NCBI GenBank assembly: GCA_023014485.1
Contig: JAJOZX010001072.1
Location: 640,001 to 704,000, forward strand
Source: Bathynomus jamesi
Lineage: Eukaryota; Arthropoda; Malacostraca; Isopoda; Cirolanidae
Direction of reading: 5' to 3'
DNA length: 64,000 bases
Shown here: in pieces, positions 9,655-21,288 of the stretch
Layout of the letters: each line of letters begins with the position of its first letter
Position numbering within the stretch: position 1 is the stretch's first letter
The notes under the pieces: model-generated
The model's database searches: none
The model's input: only the letters and a program-made list of their open reading frames with translations
Told to the model about the DNA's origin: nothing
Position numbers and translations under genes: made by a program

Positions 9655-10374
9655 ATGGAAATCCCTTTGAGAAGCATTCTCAACGCCTCGTACGATGTGT
9701 CCTGACGAAATCGTTGCGCATGCTCAGGCGTGAAACCGGCACCTTTGACTATGTACTTGAAACGACTTGCAGGCCGACAAGCGAACGGAATGATATTTAT
9801 TTAAGTAATGAGGAGATGAATAGAGTCTTCGTGATAGTTGAGAAGTGAGCAGAGGACCGTTATAAAATACCTGCTGGGGTAGGTACAATAAGAGAGCAGA
9901 TTAGTGATGCCTCCACATATACCATTGTTTGCACATTGAGTATAAATAATGAACAACCGTGCATTGATATACGAGAGATGTGGAAATGGGGAGCTGATGA
10001 CGTTCTTGTCACTATGCGGAACCATTTCATCCTCGACAGAATGTTTGAATTCGCCAGATTCCGCAAGCTGAAGCCTAGCCTATATTAGACGCGCGTGTTA
10101 GGGTTATGCTTTATTTTGATACTTTCTCGCATATGCATACACGGCTCTGTTCGATGGGTTTACAGAGTGGGCTGAACAAGGTGAGAATGGTCTAGAGGTG
10201 GAGGATTATTTAATAAGTTTAGACTCTTCGAAATATCATGAGCTTTGGTACAAAACACTTGATCGGTACAGGGCTGAGCTCACCTACACCGTTCACCCTG
10301 AAGAACTACTTCTTTATATAATGATCAGTTGTTGTAGCGAATTAACTTATTTCGACTATAGCTACGCCTTGTGA
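9655..10374 (+). pseudogene. Gene Y, copy 2: decayed
   Basis: Starts at the conserved ATG (9655). A short deletion early in the gene shifts the frame, and further indels and a stop near 9848 break it. Pieces such as NRFILDRMFEF and TVHPEELLLYI can be followed to the end, which again abuts gene Z. Confidence 0.6.
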
Positions 10375-10682
10375 AGAAGAGTTCACGATTGAAAAGCTCG
10401 GATCGGTAGAAATAAACCCTCGAATGGAAAGGCGTGTTTATAAACTTGTGTTTAATAATGTGGCTAACGGTGATCTCTTTGTGCGTGCTTTTGATTGTGT
10501 TCGATAACTTGCCAACCGGATGTAAAGTGGGCACAAAAATAGTAGTGAACAATATGAAGGCCCTTTACATAGAGTACAGATTTCCCTATACCTTAAGCGG
10601 TGAAATATTATTAAACCGCGTATACTGCGTAATGCAGAGCAATAATGATGTAATTGTAGACTCGGTTAAGTGCGAGTTTTGA
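10364..10682 (+). pseudogene. Gene Z, copy 2: start codon lost, internal deletion
   Basis: The start position reads ACG instead of ATG. A small deletion near 10500 shifts the frame in the middle. The second half, PTGCKVGTKIVVNN to NNDVIVDSVKCEF, is intact from about 10510. Confidence 0.65.
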
Positions 10683-10904
10683 AAACAAAGTGAGTGTATT
10701 TATGTATATACTTCTCCTTTACTGCTATATTGATGGTTATACGATTTCTTATTTTTTGTGCTGTAGTAGATAAAGTGTATGTAATTATTTATTTAACATT
10801 ATTGTGCTTATATTTCTCCTGTACTGTTATATTGACGGCGGATATATTATTCCTTATTTTGTGCGGTAGAGATTAAAGTGTATGTATTTATTTATTTAAA
10901 TGCG

Positions 10905-10907
<3 letters not shown>

Positions 10908-10962
<55 letters not shown>
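10908..10962. repeat. TA microsatellite
   Basis: Long pure TA run in the subterminal region of the right arm. Confidence 0.9.
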
Positions 10963-10965
<3 letters not shown>

Positions 10966-11618
10966 CTCTACTAATATCCATTTCATTATACGTTTCGTAT
11001 ATTATTATTTTCAATATTTTTAATTGTTTAATATAACTATATATTTTCGGGTACTTCTATATTTCTTATACTATTATTATTATTTTTGATGATTCCAATG
11101 TATATTTATTTTCGGTATATTTACAATATTTAATAAACAGAATGATGTAATGTTGTTTTATTTAATTTTTTTAGTTGTAAACGATTTATTCCAAATGGCT
11201 TGTAACTCATTAAAAACGGCAACGAATTAAAAAAGTGGCGATATCTGCCAACTCACCCTAATAAGTTATACCTGAACAATTGAAATAAATGGTGGTATCT
11301 GGTAACCCTCTCCATATATAAATATAGGAATATATTCATTGCGGCCATTTGTGTACCAATCGTAACAGCTATATCACGGGTCCAGGCTTTGGTCGACTAA
11401 TGGCATCTTTATATTCTCTCCGTAGATTTAAAACTCGTATTACCTCTTACAGTCTCTACCACGACAATATTTGCGACAATACATTTCTCGGTTTCGGTTT
11501 AGATGTATTTCTTTTAATGTTAATATTGTTTTTAAATTGATGGGTGCTATATGCTTACTTTAGGATATTTTGAATGAGTCTAAAGTTTAAGTGGTGTGAT
11601 TTATTTCCCACTAACTGT

Positions 11619-11893
11619 GTATACGAGATAAGTGTATGCATGGTGTAAATGAACTCTGAAGCTGTTCTTTTTTCTTTACACTTTTTGCATCTTTCGCAAC
11701 AAAATTGGAAAGAGCTTCTGTGATAGTTGTCGGACACAATGTGGAAGGTGTACACTGTGTACATGATATAAGTGTACGCATGGTGTGAATGAACTCTGAA
11801 GCTGTTTTTTCATTACATTTTTGCATAAAGCATCTTTTACAACAAATTTGGAAAGAGCTTCTGTAATATTTGCCGGACACAATGTGGAAAGTG
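11619..11893. repeat. Tandem duplication, 140-bp period
   Basis: Two adjacent copies share AAGTGTATGCATGGTGTAAA-like and GGAAAGAGCTTCTGTGATA-like segments offset by 140 bp. On the minus strand both encode a similar Cys-rich stretch (FQICCKRC, FQFCCERC), but no sustained gene is evident. The flanks (11340-11618 and 11894-12297) show nothing recognisable. Confidence 0.65.
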
Positions 11894-12297
11894 TACAAGG
11901 ACAAGAAGTATCTCAATAAGTATTGCATTCCGTACCAAGATGTATCAGTGGTTACGGTTCCTGGGAAAAAAATTTCTACACCGCAAGGTTCGGCCTATCC
12001 ATTTTCTTGAACTGATCCACAGAGCAGATGTTCACATTTTCTGGAGGTTGTGTTCCACGCGCCACAGATCTTATAGACAATGTAGGTCCTGTATATGAGC
12101 TTGAATTATCTCAATGAAATTATGATGTGAAAGAGTTAGCAATCATTCCCTGACGAGATGTATTTCTGAACACAAAAAGCCTTGGAATAATTATTTTCAT
12201 TTTATACAATATATTTTTTGGAGAAAAATTTCTTTAACGGTTACAACAAAAAAAGGTAGAAAATTGGATGGTAGATAAATGGGCACCCTGGTTGTCC

Positions 12298-12410
12298 CGC
12301 TAAAATAAACCCTCGATTGAAAAGGAAATGTTTATAAATTTGTATTTGGTGTTGTAGCTAGCGAAAGCATCTTTGTGTGTTTTTAAGCATGATTGTATTT
12401 GCGGAGGAAG
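12298..12410 (+). pseudogene. Gene Z relic, copy 4
   Basis: Begins AAAATAAACCCTCGATTGAA, matching the EINPRLE coding segment of Z, and continues to the FVRAFD-equivalent region with many changes. It shows an additional, older copy of the arm end inside P1. Confidence 0.55.
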
Positions 12411-12721
12411 CCGCGGATCAATTTGAAAATTTCATCCTCACCATCCTAGCGTTCAAGAATATTTTAAAAGTTTTTGATTATGCAATAGAAGTCGGGGTTT
12501 GTAAAGTTATCCTGTTAGTATTGGTGTATAAATTAAAGAGTCATTTGTAAAAGGTTACTAATTGGATTTCAGAAAATTTAATGGGGGTATCTAAAGTTTT
12601 TCCCAAGATTCATGTTTTGTGCATGTTTTTCTGTCACACTATTCGATTATTGTATTCGGCTTGACTTCTCGCGTAAGAGTGTGGTAAAATTGTATTTAGT
12701 TATTGAATTTCTGCGTGGTTG

Positions 12722-12850
12722 GCTGATAAATGGGTACCCTAGGTTTCCTGGTGTTTAATACGCTGGTTGAAAGATCAGGCAATGACATTCCGGCCGCTAC
12801 AGCGATTCCACGTTAAACTGTAGGTCTAAGGCGGAGTGAAAAGCTTGACC
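12722..12850. mobile_element. Diverged SINE-module relic
   Basis: Contains GATAAATGGGTACCCTAGG and CGTTAAACTGTAGGTCTAAGG, shared with the SINE at 28856-29125 and the array at 45961-46858. Confidence 0.6.
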
Positions 12851-12979
12851 ATTGTTAGAATGAACAATTCGGCGAGGAGTTAATTATTATCACTAATGTA
12901 TTCGAGAGGATTTTATAATAAAGAAATTATAAATATTTTTGTATTCATTCATTCATTCCTATGTTATTTAAATAATACA

Positions 12980-12982
<3 letters not shown>

Positions 12983-13062
<80 letters not shown>
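12983..13062. repeat. GT/CT compound microsatellite
   Basis: A long (GT)n run followed directly by a (CT)n run. Confidence 0.9.
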
Positions 13063-13065
<3 letters not shown>

Positions 13066-13368
13066 CATATATATATTTATATATTTTTTTCTTTTCAAGC
13101 CTTTATTTATATTTTTAAAAAATAATTTAGCCTATTGGAAAACAATCACATATTGCTTATGAACGTATTTATATTGTTTTAAATTCATTATGATAATAAC
13201 AATGTCAAATTTAACATTTGTTGTCAGAAGAGGTTTTTCTCGAGCTGGATGGAAGTAGGTCAAATTGGAACTTTTGTGGTTAGGCTTTTGGTTACCGTGA
13301 GACGCACCTGCTCAGAATTTTTCTTCCAGAGACGCTTTGAAAGGAAGAAAGCAAATAGAACGTTATTG

Positions 13369-13375
<7 letters not shown>

Positions 13376-13420
<45 letters not shown>
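13376..13420. repeat. TA microsatellite
   Basis: Pure TA run. Similar runs lie at 13785-13826 and 13900-13942. Confidence 0.9.
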
Positions 13421-13423
<3 letters not shown>

Positions 13424-13892
13424 GGTGTGTAATGAAGAATATTCTAAAAGTTTTGCTTGTGCAAAAGAAGTCGGTTTTATAAAGTTTCCTTTTTAATATT
13501 ACTGTATAACTTAAAGAGTCATTTCTAAAAAGTTTAAAAAGTTACTAATTGGAGTTCAGAAAAGTTAATAGTGGTAGCTGTAGCGGAAACATTAAAAAAT
13601 CTTCTGTACAAGTTTCGAATGAAATGCATGCTTGCATATCATTGTACTTCTGTAATTTAGGAGTTTTTCTTTGTAAAAAGTTTAAAAAAATTACTAATTG
13701 GAAATCAGAAAAATTTCGATTTTGCTTCTTTTCGAATGTATAAGGTAAGGAGAAAGTTGGTCAAATACAATTGTGTTTGTGTCTGTGTATATATATATAT
13801 ATATATATAATATATATATATATATAAGGAATGACAAAAGAAAAATAGACAGGGCGGTGCTTAAATAATTAACTCTTTTACTTTTTATTGAT

Positions 13893-13946
<54 letters not shown>

Positions 13947-14169
13947 AGAGAGTTGTTCAAATACAATTGTGTGTTTGTGTGTATTTCGCCTGAACTATTA
14001 TTTTGACGATTGTACGTTCCGTATTATACTATTTTTTGTGCAGTAGAAAGCAAATTCTATTTATTTACAATAATTACTAAACATATTGAATTTTTTATTG
14101 TCAATATTGGTGATTATTTCTCTTAAAAGAGAAAGTACGTTTGCTTTGGTAACGAATTAAAATAAATGG

Positions 14170-14657
14170 TGGTGTTTAGCAACTCACCCTAATAATGTAT
14201 ACCTGAACAATTAAAATAAAAAATGGTATCTGACAACTCAACCTTCCTCTATATAAGACCCGCCTCGCTTCAGAGCTGGCAGTTTGATGATGAATGCGGC
14301 TGAATAAAGATCTCTCCTTCCTTCCTTCTTAGGTTAAGACTTAGTTTAGTTTCCCTTTGGGGGGTTAGGACACCCCACCTTCCCCCCCAAAACCCTCCTC
14401 CTTCTATCCTTTCTCTCTTAGGTTAAGGCAACCCCTTTGGGGGGAGGTCATCCTTCCTTCTCCCACCGAAGCTCCCTCCCTTCTCCCCCTTCAGGGGTAC
14501 CCCCTCCCCCTTCATTGCATACCCCCTTCCCCCCTTCATTGCATTCCCCGACCCCCTTTATTGCATACCCCCTTCCCCTTCATTGCACCCCCTTTGCAAC
14601 ATTGATCATTATCTCTTGCAACATTCTTGCACTCTCACCTTTTGCGGCTATACTACT
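14170..14657 (+). repeat. Right TIR of P1
   Basis: Inverted partner of 1454-1880. The inner part is almost identical. Then come a TATATAAG box at 14250-14257, pyrimidine-rich sequence, repeated CCCCTTCATTGCAT units and the terminal TTGCGGCTATACTACT. Confidence 0.8.
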
Positions 14658-14681
14658 GAGATGATACCGTTCTGTGATGTA

Positions 14682-15046
14682 CAGGGTGTCCCGTAAGTCT
14701 GGACCCATAGGGATTTATAATATATTTTTTTATTATGTTATTATTATTATTTTATTATTATTATTTATTATTTTTTATTATGATTTTTATTTGTGGGGCC
14801 ACTTGAAAGCCAAAGTGTACGAGGTCAAACTTCAGAACATTTTCCACCTTAAAGCACGCATTGTGGAGGCGTGTCAAGAAATTTCTGCGACTGTGATTCA
14901 GAAAGTGCTGTCGCAGTGGAGATTGCGTCTTCAACTATGTGTGCGACACAACGGCGGACACTTTGAACAGATTATGTAATAAATTTTTGGACTATTTTGT
15001 AATTTTATTATTTTTCCCTATGGGTCCAGACTTACGGGACACCCTG
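14682..15046 (+). mobile_element. Internally deleted DD41D-type mariner relative
   Basis: TIRs begin CAGGGTGTCCCGTAAGTCTG and end with its complement, flanked by TA on both sides. Only the transposase C-terminus remains (14796-14979, from GHLKAKVYE to NGGHFEQIM). It is similar to the end of the transposase at 21289-22498, and the 5' two thirds are missing. Confidence 0.8.
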
Positions 15047-15085
15047 TACAACCATTTATGGTTGAGCAATATTATGTTTCCGTGA

Positions 15086-15293
15086 CCGGACAGCTCATAC
15101 CAGGACAACACATACCCGGACAACTTATACCGGGCAACTCAGACCCGGACAACTCATACCTCGGACAACTCATACCTAGGACAACTCAAAATAAAAAATT
15201 TAGAAATAAGATGCATTTAACAAAATTATATAACCTATTTTTAACCAACCAACCTAAAAAAAAAAAATAATATATATATATATACACACACAG

Positions 15294-15331
<38 letters not shown>

Positions 15332-15550
15332 GTTAGTTTTAACGAAAATATCACGGCTAAACCTAAAATAAATGTTTTCATTTCAAAATGTTTTCATTAA
15401 TAACGCATGAATTCTAAATGTTTAAATTTAATTTTTAATTTTACCTGAGTTGTCCTAGGTATGAGTTGTCCTAGGCATGAGTTGTCCGGGTATGAGTTGT
15501 CTGGGTATAAGTTGTCCTGGTATGAGCTGTCCTGGTATGAACTGTCCTAG
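15086..15550. mobile_element. Foldback element with tandem-repeat arms
   Basis: The left arm (15086-15189) holds about six 15-17-bp units like GGACAACTCATACC. The right arm (15445-15550) is the inverted counterpart (GGTATGAGTTGTCC units). The interior is AT-rich with a TA tract. This is the structure of foldback-type elements. No gene is present. Confidence 0.65.
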
Positions 15551-15714
15551 AACCTTATGTTTTACATCATTTAAGTGACAGCAATACAACAACTTTTTTT
15601 TTGAAAATTTTATAGTAAAGTTTGTATACGTTGTAGATCTATCTTATTTCTTTTCCAGGATAATGTTTGCAACTTCAATTGCAAGTGCATGTATACTTGC
15701 TAATAACTGCAAGT

Positions 15715-16835
15715 ATTACGTATAATACACTTATAACTCAACTCTGGACGATTCCGGTGCTGTTCCTTCATCTCCTCCCTCTGACCTTATTATGTCTGAT
15801 ATTAGACTCTCAATCTCTTCCAAAGATGTTTTTTTCTGCCATATCTGAGCTAAACTCTAGGAAGGCGTACGGTCCTGATGGTGTTCCTCCTGTTGTTCTC
15901 AAGAACTGTGCTTCTGTGCTTACATCCTGCCTAGGCAAACTCTTCACTTCTCCACCCGCTTCCCAAAGCGTCCCTCACAGCAGTCACTTCATGATTCGCG
16001 TAGGACGGCTATGGAACACCTGACCTCTGATCTTTCTGCTATCTCTGATTGAGAAAACCTTGTGGCTTTCAATGCCTCAGAAACTCAGTTCCTCCATCTG
16101 TCTACTCGTCACAATCTTCCACACGACTAAATCACTTACCTTCAACAACACATAACTCAGTCCTTCCTCTTCTATTAACATTCTTGATGTTTCCTTTTCT
16201 CGTGATCTTTCTTAGAAAGATCACATATATACTCTTTCTAAAATAGCGTCTAAGAAGTTAGGTGTGCTGTACCGCCTCCGCAGTTTCTTCACCCCCACTC
16301 AGTTGCTGTCTCTGTACAGGGATCTTGTTCGCCTCTGTATGGAGTATGCTTCTCATGTGTGGGGTGGCTCAATCCCTACAGCCGTACTTGATCGGGTGGA
16401 ATCAAAGGCTTTTCGTCTCATCAATTCCCCGCCTCTTACTTACTGTCTTCAATCTCTCTCTTCCCTGCAATGTTGCCTCACTCTTTCTTTACTATCGCTA
16501 TTATAACGGACATTGCTCTTCTGAACTCTCTAACTGCATGCCTCCTCCTTTAAGGAGAGCACCCAGAATAGCACCAGACTTTCTGTGCTTTCTCTCTCCT
16601 TTTCTGTCGAAGTCTCTAACACAAGGGTTAATTGGTATTTTCAACCTTTCATCTACTCAACAAGTGAACTCTGGAACAATCTTCCTGAATTCATCTTTCC
16701 TCCTGTCTATGACCTCCCATTTTTCAAACTCAGGGTATCTAGGCATCTGGAAAACCCCCGATCTTGATTTTGGCTTTCTCCTTCTTCTTCTTTGGGGGGG
16801 GGGCGTTTTTGTGAGCATTCGCCCTTGGCCCCTTC
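15715..16835 (+). mobile_element. Jockey-like non-LTR retrotransposon, 3' part, degenerate
   Basis: Fragments in several frames: ELNSRKAYGPDGVPPVVLKN (start of the reverse transcriptase), then a deletion of the catalytic core, then ASKKLGVLYRLRSFFTP, EYASHVWGGSIPTAVLDRVE and SELWNNLPEFIFPP near the C-terminus. The 3' end has a G-rich tail also found at 27820-27880, showing the same family. It is non-functional. Confidence 0.7.
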
Positions 16836-17429
16836 TTCCTGCATAAAATAAATTAAAGTGCAGTTAAAGCTATTACTTGTATATTATCACTTATTCTATA
16901 GATTGCACTTTTCCAGTAGTAGTTGGAGTAGGCAAACGAGAAAGTGTAGTGTGTATCTAATAGGACAACCAATAGACACTATCTCTCTTGCTAGATTACC
17001 ATAAAAAAAGGCAAGTGCTAGTGAACTAGTGAACAGTGTTACTTAGAAAACAATACATGAGGGTGTAAGACTCACTGTGGACTCATTTTTAGTAATTTGG
17101 CAAGGAACCAGGACCCTTACAGCACAACCATATAATGCAGGGAAACGGAGAAACTGATCAAAACTTGAGAAATTGAAACCTTCAGACAAAAGGAGAGTAA
17201 CTTTCAGGATGCACTGGATCATTTTTTTGACATAGCACATAACGAGCCATGGATATGATGACACTAGAAGACAAAGAATTCCTGAAAAATCAAAGAGAGA
17301 GTTGCACAGGGTTTATGTCATCACTTAACAGCCAGCTTTCTCAGAAGTGAGAAAAAAGTAAAAATGGAAACATAACTGAGAGTTCAGGAAGAGAAAGGGA
17401 AAATAAAGACATCGTTTGAACTATAGAAT
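16836..17429. other. Interval with nothing recognised
   Basis: No conserved frame, repeat or RNA gene was recognised between the Jockey relic and the transposase-like relic. Confidence 0.4.
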
Positions 17430-18910
17430 TATCAAATTCTAGAACAAGTTCTTCGAGTAAAGAATCACTGGAACAAGAATCACTTGAAGCAAATAATACA
17501 AAAACTACAAAATATTCTTCAAGGCTGAAGAAAGTATTGACACCTCAATTGACAAGTGTTTGACAAAGTAAAACTTTCTGATAGGGATGCTACATTGACT
17601 ATTGCTGCAACTGCCAAATGCCTTGGTGAAACTACTGAAGAGTTGGGCCTCTCCATATCGGCATGAGTAAAATATCGCATGGAAATGGCGTTGTAGTTTA
17701 AGTTGGATTTCAAGCCAAATGTTCCCTTGGTTTTCCACCGGGACAGAAAAATGCTTCAAGATATATCAAGTACAAAATATAAACTTGACAGACTTGCAGT
17801 CTTAGTGATAGGAGAAGGCACTGAAAAACTTATTGTGTTCCAAAACTGTAAAGTGGGTCAGATGATGCAATAGCAGATCCAACCTACCAAACAATAGTTG
17901 ATTGAAACATCAAAGACAATGTTACTGAAATGTGCTTTGATGCAACTTCAAGCAACGCAGGTGTTCAATCCGGAGCTTGCACTTTATTGGAGAAAAAGTT
18001 GAAGAATGACCTGATTCACCTTCCCTTGTCGTCATTACATACATCATGAGATTGTACTTGGTGATGTTTTCAAAGCCACTTTTGGAGCATTGAGTGGACA
18101 AGACACACAGCTGTTCAAAAGATTTTAAAATCATTGCCAAAATTTGGATATTAAACCTTTAAAATAGCCACAGATGATAAAGAAGTTGCCCTCAGACTAA
18201 CTATTGAATTCATTCAACACTTAAAGCAAGATGTAATCCAGTATGCAGAGAACACTGCAATCAGAGAAGCAGCCTTGAGACGACAATCAAGAACTTTAAC
18301 AAAAAGAAGTGAAAGCCACTTTGGAAGTCAATCTTTTTACCACGCTTATTTGAATAAAGGCTTGGTTTTCCTGTCCTTTGGTAAGAGAAGCCCCTATTAA
18401 TGATATAGCTTTTCGAAGGACTTGTCACTTGTACAAAGTACAGAACGAAAATATGCAATGAAGCGTCCTGGTGTACTTGCTTTCAATTTCTTCAGTGAAG
18501 AAGTGGACATAAATGACACACTCATATGGTGGCAGCCCCTAGCAACAGTCCACAATGAAAAGCTCTAAAGCGAGTAGATGCGAAGCATCTTAGAGATGTC
18601 GATAAATTGTATTGATAATTTTCATTTCTTTCAAATCCACGAAAATCTTTGAATTGCTTGACATCAACACTGACTTTATCAAGTTTGAGCGGGATCCATA
18701 TAAATGGACAGACGTACTGTAGAAACGCTTGAAACAAAATGCTGTCTGCACTGAAGGTTGAAATGACTGTGCAGAGAGAGGAGTTGCCCTCATCAGTTCA
18801 GTCAACAACTGTATATCACGCAATGAAGATAAAAAACAGTTCTTGCTCCAAGTTGTTGAAAACCATCCACCCAAGTTGTTAACGACATCAACAAGACCAA
18901 CATAGTAAAT
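17430..18910 (+). pseudogene. Transposase-derived protein relic, RNase H-like, family unresolved
   Basis: Across shifting frames the plus strand encodes LSDRDATLTIAATAKCLG, YQTIVDWNIKDNVTEMCFDA, TSSNAGVQSGACTLLEKKLK and HYIHEIVLGDVFKATFGAL. Near the end lies ERGVALISSVNN followed by KKQFLLQVVENH. This block order is one I associate with a widespread uncharacterised, probably transposase-derived family in arthropods and cnidarians. Many frameshifts and stops show it is dead. No TIRs were found, so its boundaries are uncertain. Confidence 0.45.
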
Positions 18911-20290
18911 ATCTGTTTTAGTCCGACCAACAACCACCTAGGTTGTCCTGTTTTTTTCCCGATTGAAAAAGGGCCTATTATATGGGGCTGAAAACGTTAT
19001 TCGGATCTCATTTTATATCTTCTTGCGGTCTTTAATTTTTCTAAAAACTTTCTGTGGTTATTGCAGTCTTACATAATGCTAGTTTAGATTACTCAGAATA
19101 TTTATATTATTTGTCGAGACGAGAGAATCAAAATAAAAGAAAAAGAGAAAGTTGAATATACGAAGGAAAAGAATGAAAAAATTTATAATAATAGAAATAA
19201 TAGAAGCAGTATAACAGGCAGTCCAGTAAAAGGAGGTACGAAGATAAGAATGATTATGATAAGGATAAATATATTATAGGGAGAGACCGGATCGCAGGAA
19301 AAAAATATGATCATAAAAATGAAAAACATGAAATAAAACAAAATGAAAATGAGTTATATGTTGAGAAAGACTGACCTAAAAAATGATGTGAATGAAAAAT
19401 GTGTTAAAAATACAAAATATGAATTAAGTCAAGATGAAACCCAGGTGTCTGACATATGGCATATTGCTATTTTGAACTAGGCTTCGTGGAGTCTTTTGAT
19501 TACGTAGCTATGCGTGTTGCATGAGTAATAAATAATTTAAATAAAGAATATGAGATATATTCGAAATAGGAATTGTGAGATGTGTGTGAAGTGTATGAAA
19601 TTAGTATTGAAACTGAATTTTATGACTTTTATATTCGATGTTTGGGATTTTGTTTCCTATGAGAAGTACGAAATGTTGAATGTACTTTACAGCCACTACA
19701 TTTGTGATCAGAATTTTTCCATAGATGAGACGGAACAAACTGTCGTAAATGTTGTTCAAAACATTTCTGAATTAACGAATGGTGAGGAGCATATGGAGGA
19801 GAACGTAAATGAAAGCGTTCTAAATGCTGTTGAGAAAATTTTTTATTATAAGTTAGGTAGAGTGCAAATTGTTGATTGCACGCCTGTTACCAACCACGTA
19901 GTAGTAAAGAAAGGTTTGATTTTTTTTTTTCAGTGTATTGATCATAATTCATATATTTACCAGAATAATGTACAAGATGTGCTTATTAAAGGGAGTAAAT
20001 GTGATTCCAATAATAATCAGGGATCGAAGACTAGTGACATTACGACGTTACTATGACCTTTATCTATTTCATTCGTTTATTTTTATTAACAATAATAGGG
20101 TAAATTGGCATAAAGTTGACAAAGTTGGTAAGTTAACATGTTCCTAGTTGCCTATAAGTCTCATGAAATTCGAGTAGAAATATTTTAAAAATGATAATTT
20201 CTCAGGCCTGTTGCAAATTTTGGAAAAATAATGATCAACTGACCTACTATGAATGATTACGAAATTTGAATATTTAAAATTACTAATTAT
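18911..20290. other. AT-rich interval with one unassigned open frame
   Basis: Mostly AT-rich sequence. The plus-strand frame 19550-20056 (168 codons) is long for such composition. It has an acidic, Asn/Glu-rich middle (ETEQTVVNVVQNISELTNGE) but no recognisable domain. It may be chance or a fragment of an unknown element. A TA tract follows at 20297-20340. Confidence 0.3.
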
Positions 20291-20291
20291 A

Positions 20292-20296
<5 letters not shown>

Positions 20297-20340
<44 letters not shown>
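20297..20340. repeat. TA microsatellite
   Basis: Pure TA run. The following 20341-20640 segment shows nothing recognisable. Confidence 0.9.
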
Positions 20341-20342
<2 letters not shown>

Positions 20343-20639
20343 GAGACTGCAGACGCCAATCGACCAGGGAAGTATTCCGGTGTGTATGTGTGTGTGTGGA
20401 GGGGGGGGGACGTTAGGCAGGAGACTGGACGTGCTGGAGTGTTTCTCCTATTACTGACCTCCTTAATTGATCTTTTTCCGTGTCTCATCTACCCTGTGAG
20501 CACTCCAGCATGCTCTCAAACACACCCTTCTCCCACTATTCTTCACAACACATACATGCATCTTACACAATACATAATCTTTTCAAAATTTAAAAAAAAA
20601 GGCAACGACTTCAAGAGCATCGGAGTCCACTGGGGAAGG

Positions 20640-21045
20640 GATCATAAATGTCCCCACTTCTGGCTACCTCGCTGCCGATACCGAGAACGCAGACCCGGCA
20701 GAGGGGCTGGTTCTGCTACTGCCTATTAGAGATGTCCTGGGCATCTGCGCTGTCTACCTTTCTCCTAATTCTACTGACTATCAAAACTCCTTAATTACCT
20801 TCCAAAGCCAACTCTCTTTTGGCTGAAATCTCCATTTTAGGAGATTTCAGTGTTCACTACCACCTTTGGATTTCCTCCCATCTCACTGACATCCCTGACT
20901 TCTCTGTCCTAAATGACCTGGAGCAGATTGTACAGCACTCTACTCGTATCCCCATCGCCTTGATATGCTCAACATCCTGGATTTATTTCTCACCTCGCAT
21001 CAGAGCATTTTTCAAGCCATTTTCACTGGGCGACAAGGGTTTTAT
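20640..21045 (+). mobile_element. Jockey-like endonuclease-domain fragment
   Basis: The plus strand encodes PAEGLVLLLPIRDVLGICAV, YLSPNSTDYQ, ISILGDFSVHYHLWISS and FSVLNDLEQIVQHSTRIP. This is the apurinic endonuclease domain with its GDF and N/H residues, as in the N-terminal half of the Jockey-like family. It is truncated at both ends. Confidence 0.6.
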
Positions 21046-21288
21046 ATATATGTATTAGTGATGTACCGATTGCAAAATTTAGCCGATGCCGATTCTTTGC
21101 CTATATTTTAAAAAATCTATTCCCTTCATCAATTTTATGCATTTAATGTGAAAACTTTCAATTATCATATTTTTACATTTCAAATTTGTTTAAATGTTTT
21201 TCCTTAGCTCACTCCACAGCATACCGCACCAGAATTTGTTTTCTCAGTATTTTAATTTCTTAGTAAAATGATAAATAATTTTATTCTA
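21046..21288. other. Interval, possible hAT-like terminus
   Basis: Starts TAGTGATGTACCGATTG near 21056, the kind of sequence found at hAT transposon ends. No partner end or gene was found, so this is weak. Confidence 0.25.

Larger units (their letters stand above)
7548..11310. repeat. Right arm of the giant P1 palindrome
   Basis: Inverted counterpart of 1800-5850. In order it holds the truncated IER5-like gene (minus) and genes X, Y and Z (plus), then an AT-rich subterminal region ending in CAACTCACCCTAATAA-type sequence. It carries more lesions than the left arm, for example a roughly 190-bp deletion in X. Confidence 0.85.
12450..13700. repeat. Diverged duplicate segments of P1 right part
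   Basis: The segment at 12450-12600 (AAGAGTCATTTGTAAAAGG, TTACTAATTGGATTTCAGAA) recurs at 13435-13600 in the same orientation with substitutions and indels. No gene is recognised. Confidence 0.45.
1454..14657. mobile_element. Element P1: palindromic, non-autonomous Polinton derivative
   Basis: Both ends carry the same TIR. It begins AGTAGTATAGCCGCAAAAGG at 1454 and ends with the complementary GGCTATACTACT at 14657. The flanking hexamers are GGGATG (1448-1453) and GAGATG (14658-14663), five of six matching, as expected for the 6-bp duplication of Polintons. The interior is a head-to-head duplication of the left end of a P2-like element (genes Z, Y and X in each arm) around an IER5-like gene. 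There is no complete polymerase, integrase, ATPase or capsid gene, only a polB scrap at 7116-7184. A second, older copy of the arm end lies at 12298-14240. It therefore depended on other elements for replication and integration. Confidence 0.8.

Noticed and set aside
11349..11540. Frame with GPGFGRLMASLYSLRRF, considered as a relic of the core peptide at 42192
   Set aside because: DNA similarity to 42192-42374 is not convincing and the rest of the frame differs.
12896..13162. Frame with poly Cys-Val and Ser-Leu
   Set aside because: Translation of the GT and CT microsatellites.
14437..14664. Pro/Ser-rich frame at the right end of P1
   Set aside because: Translation of the pyrimidine-rich TIR repeats; the same sequence on the other strand gives Gly-rich frames.
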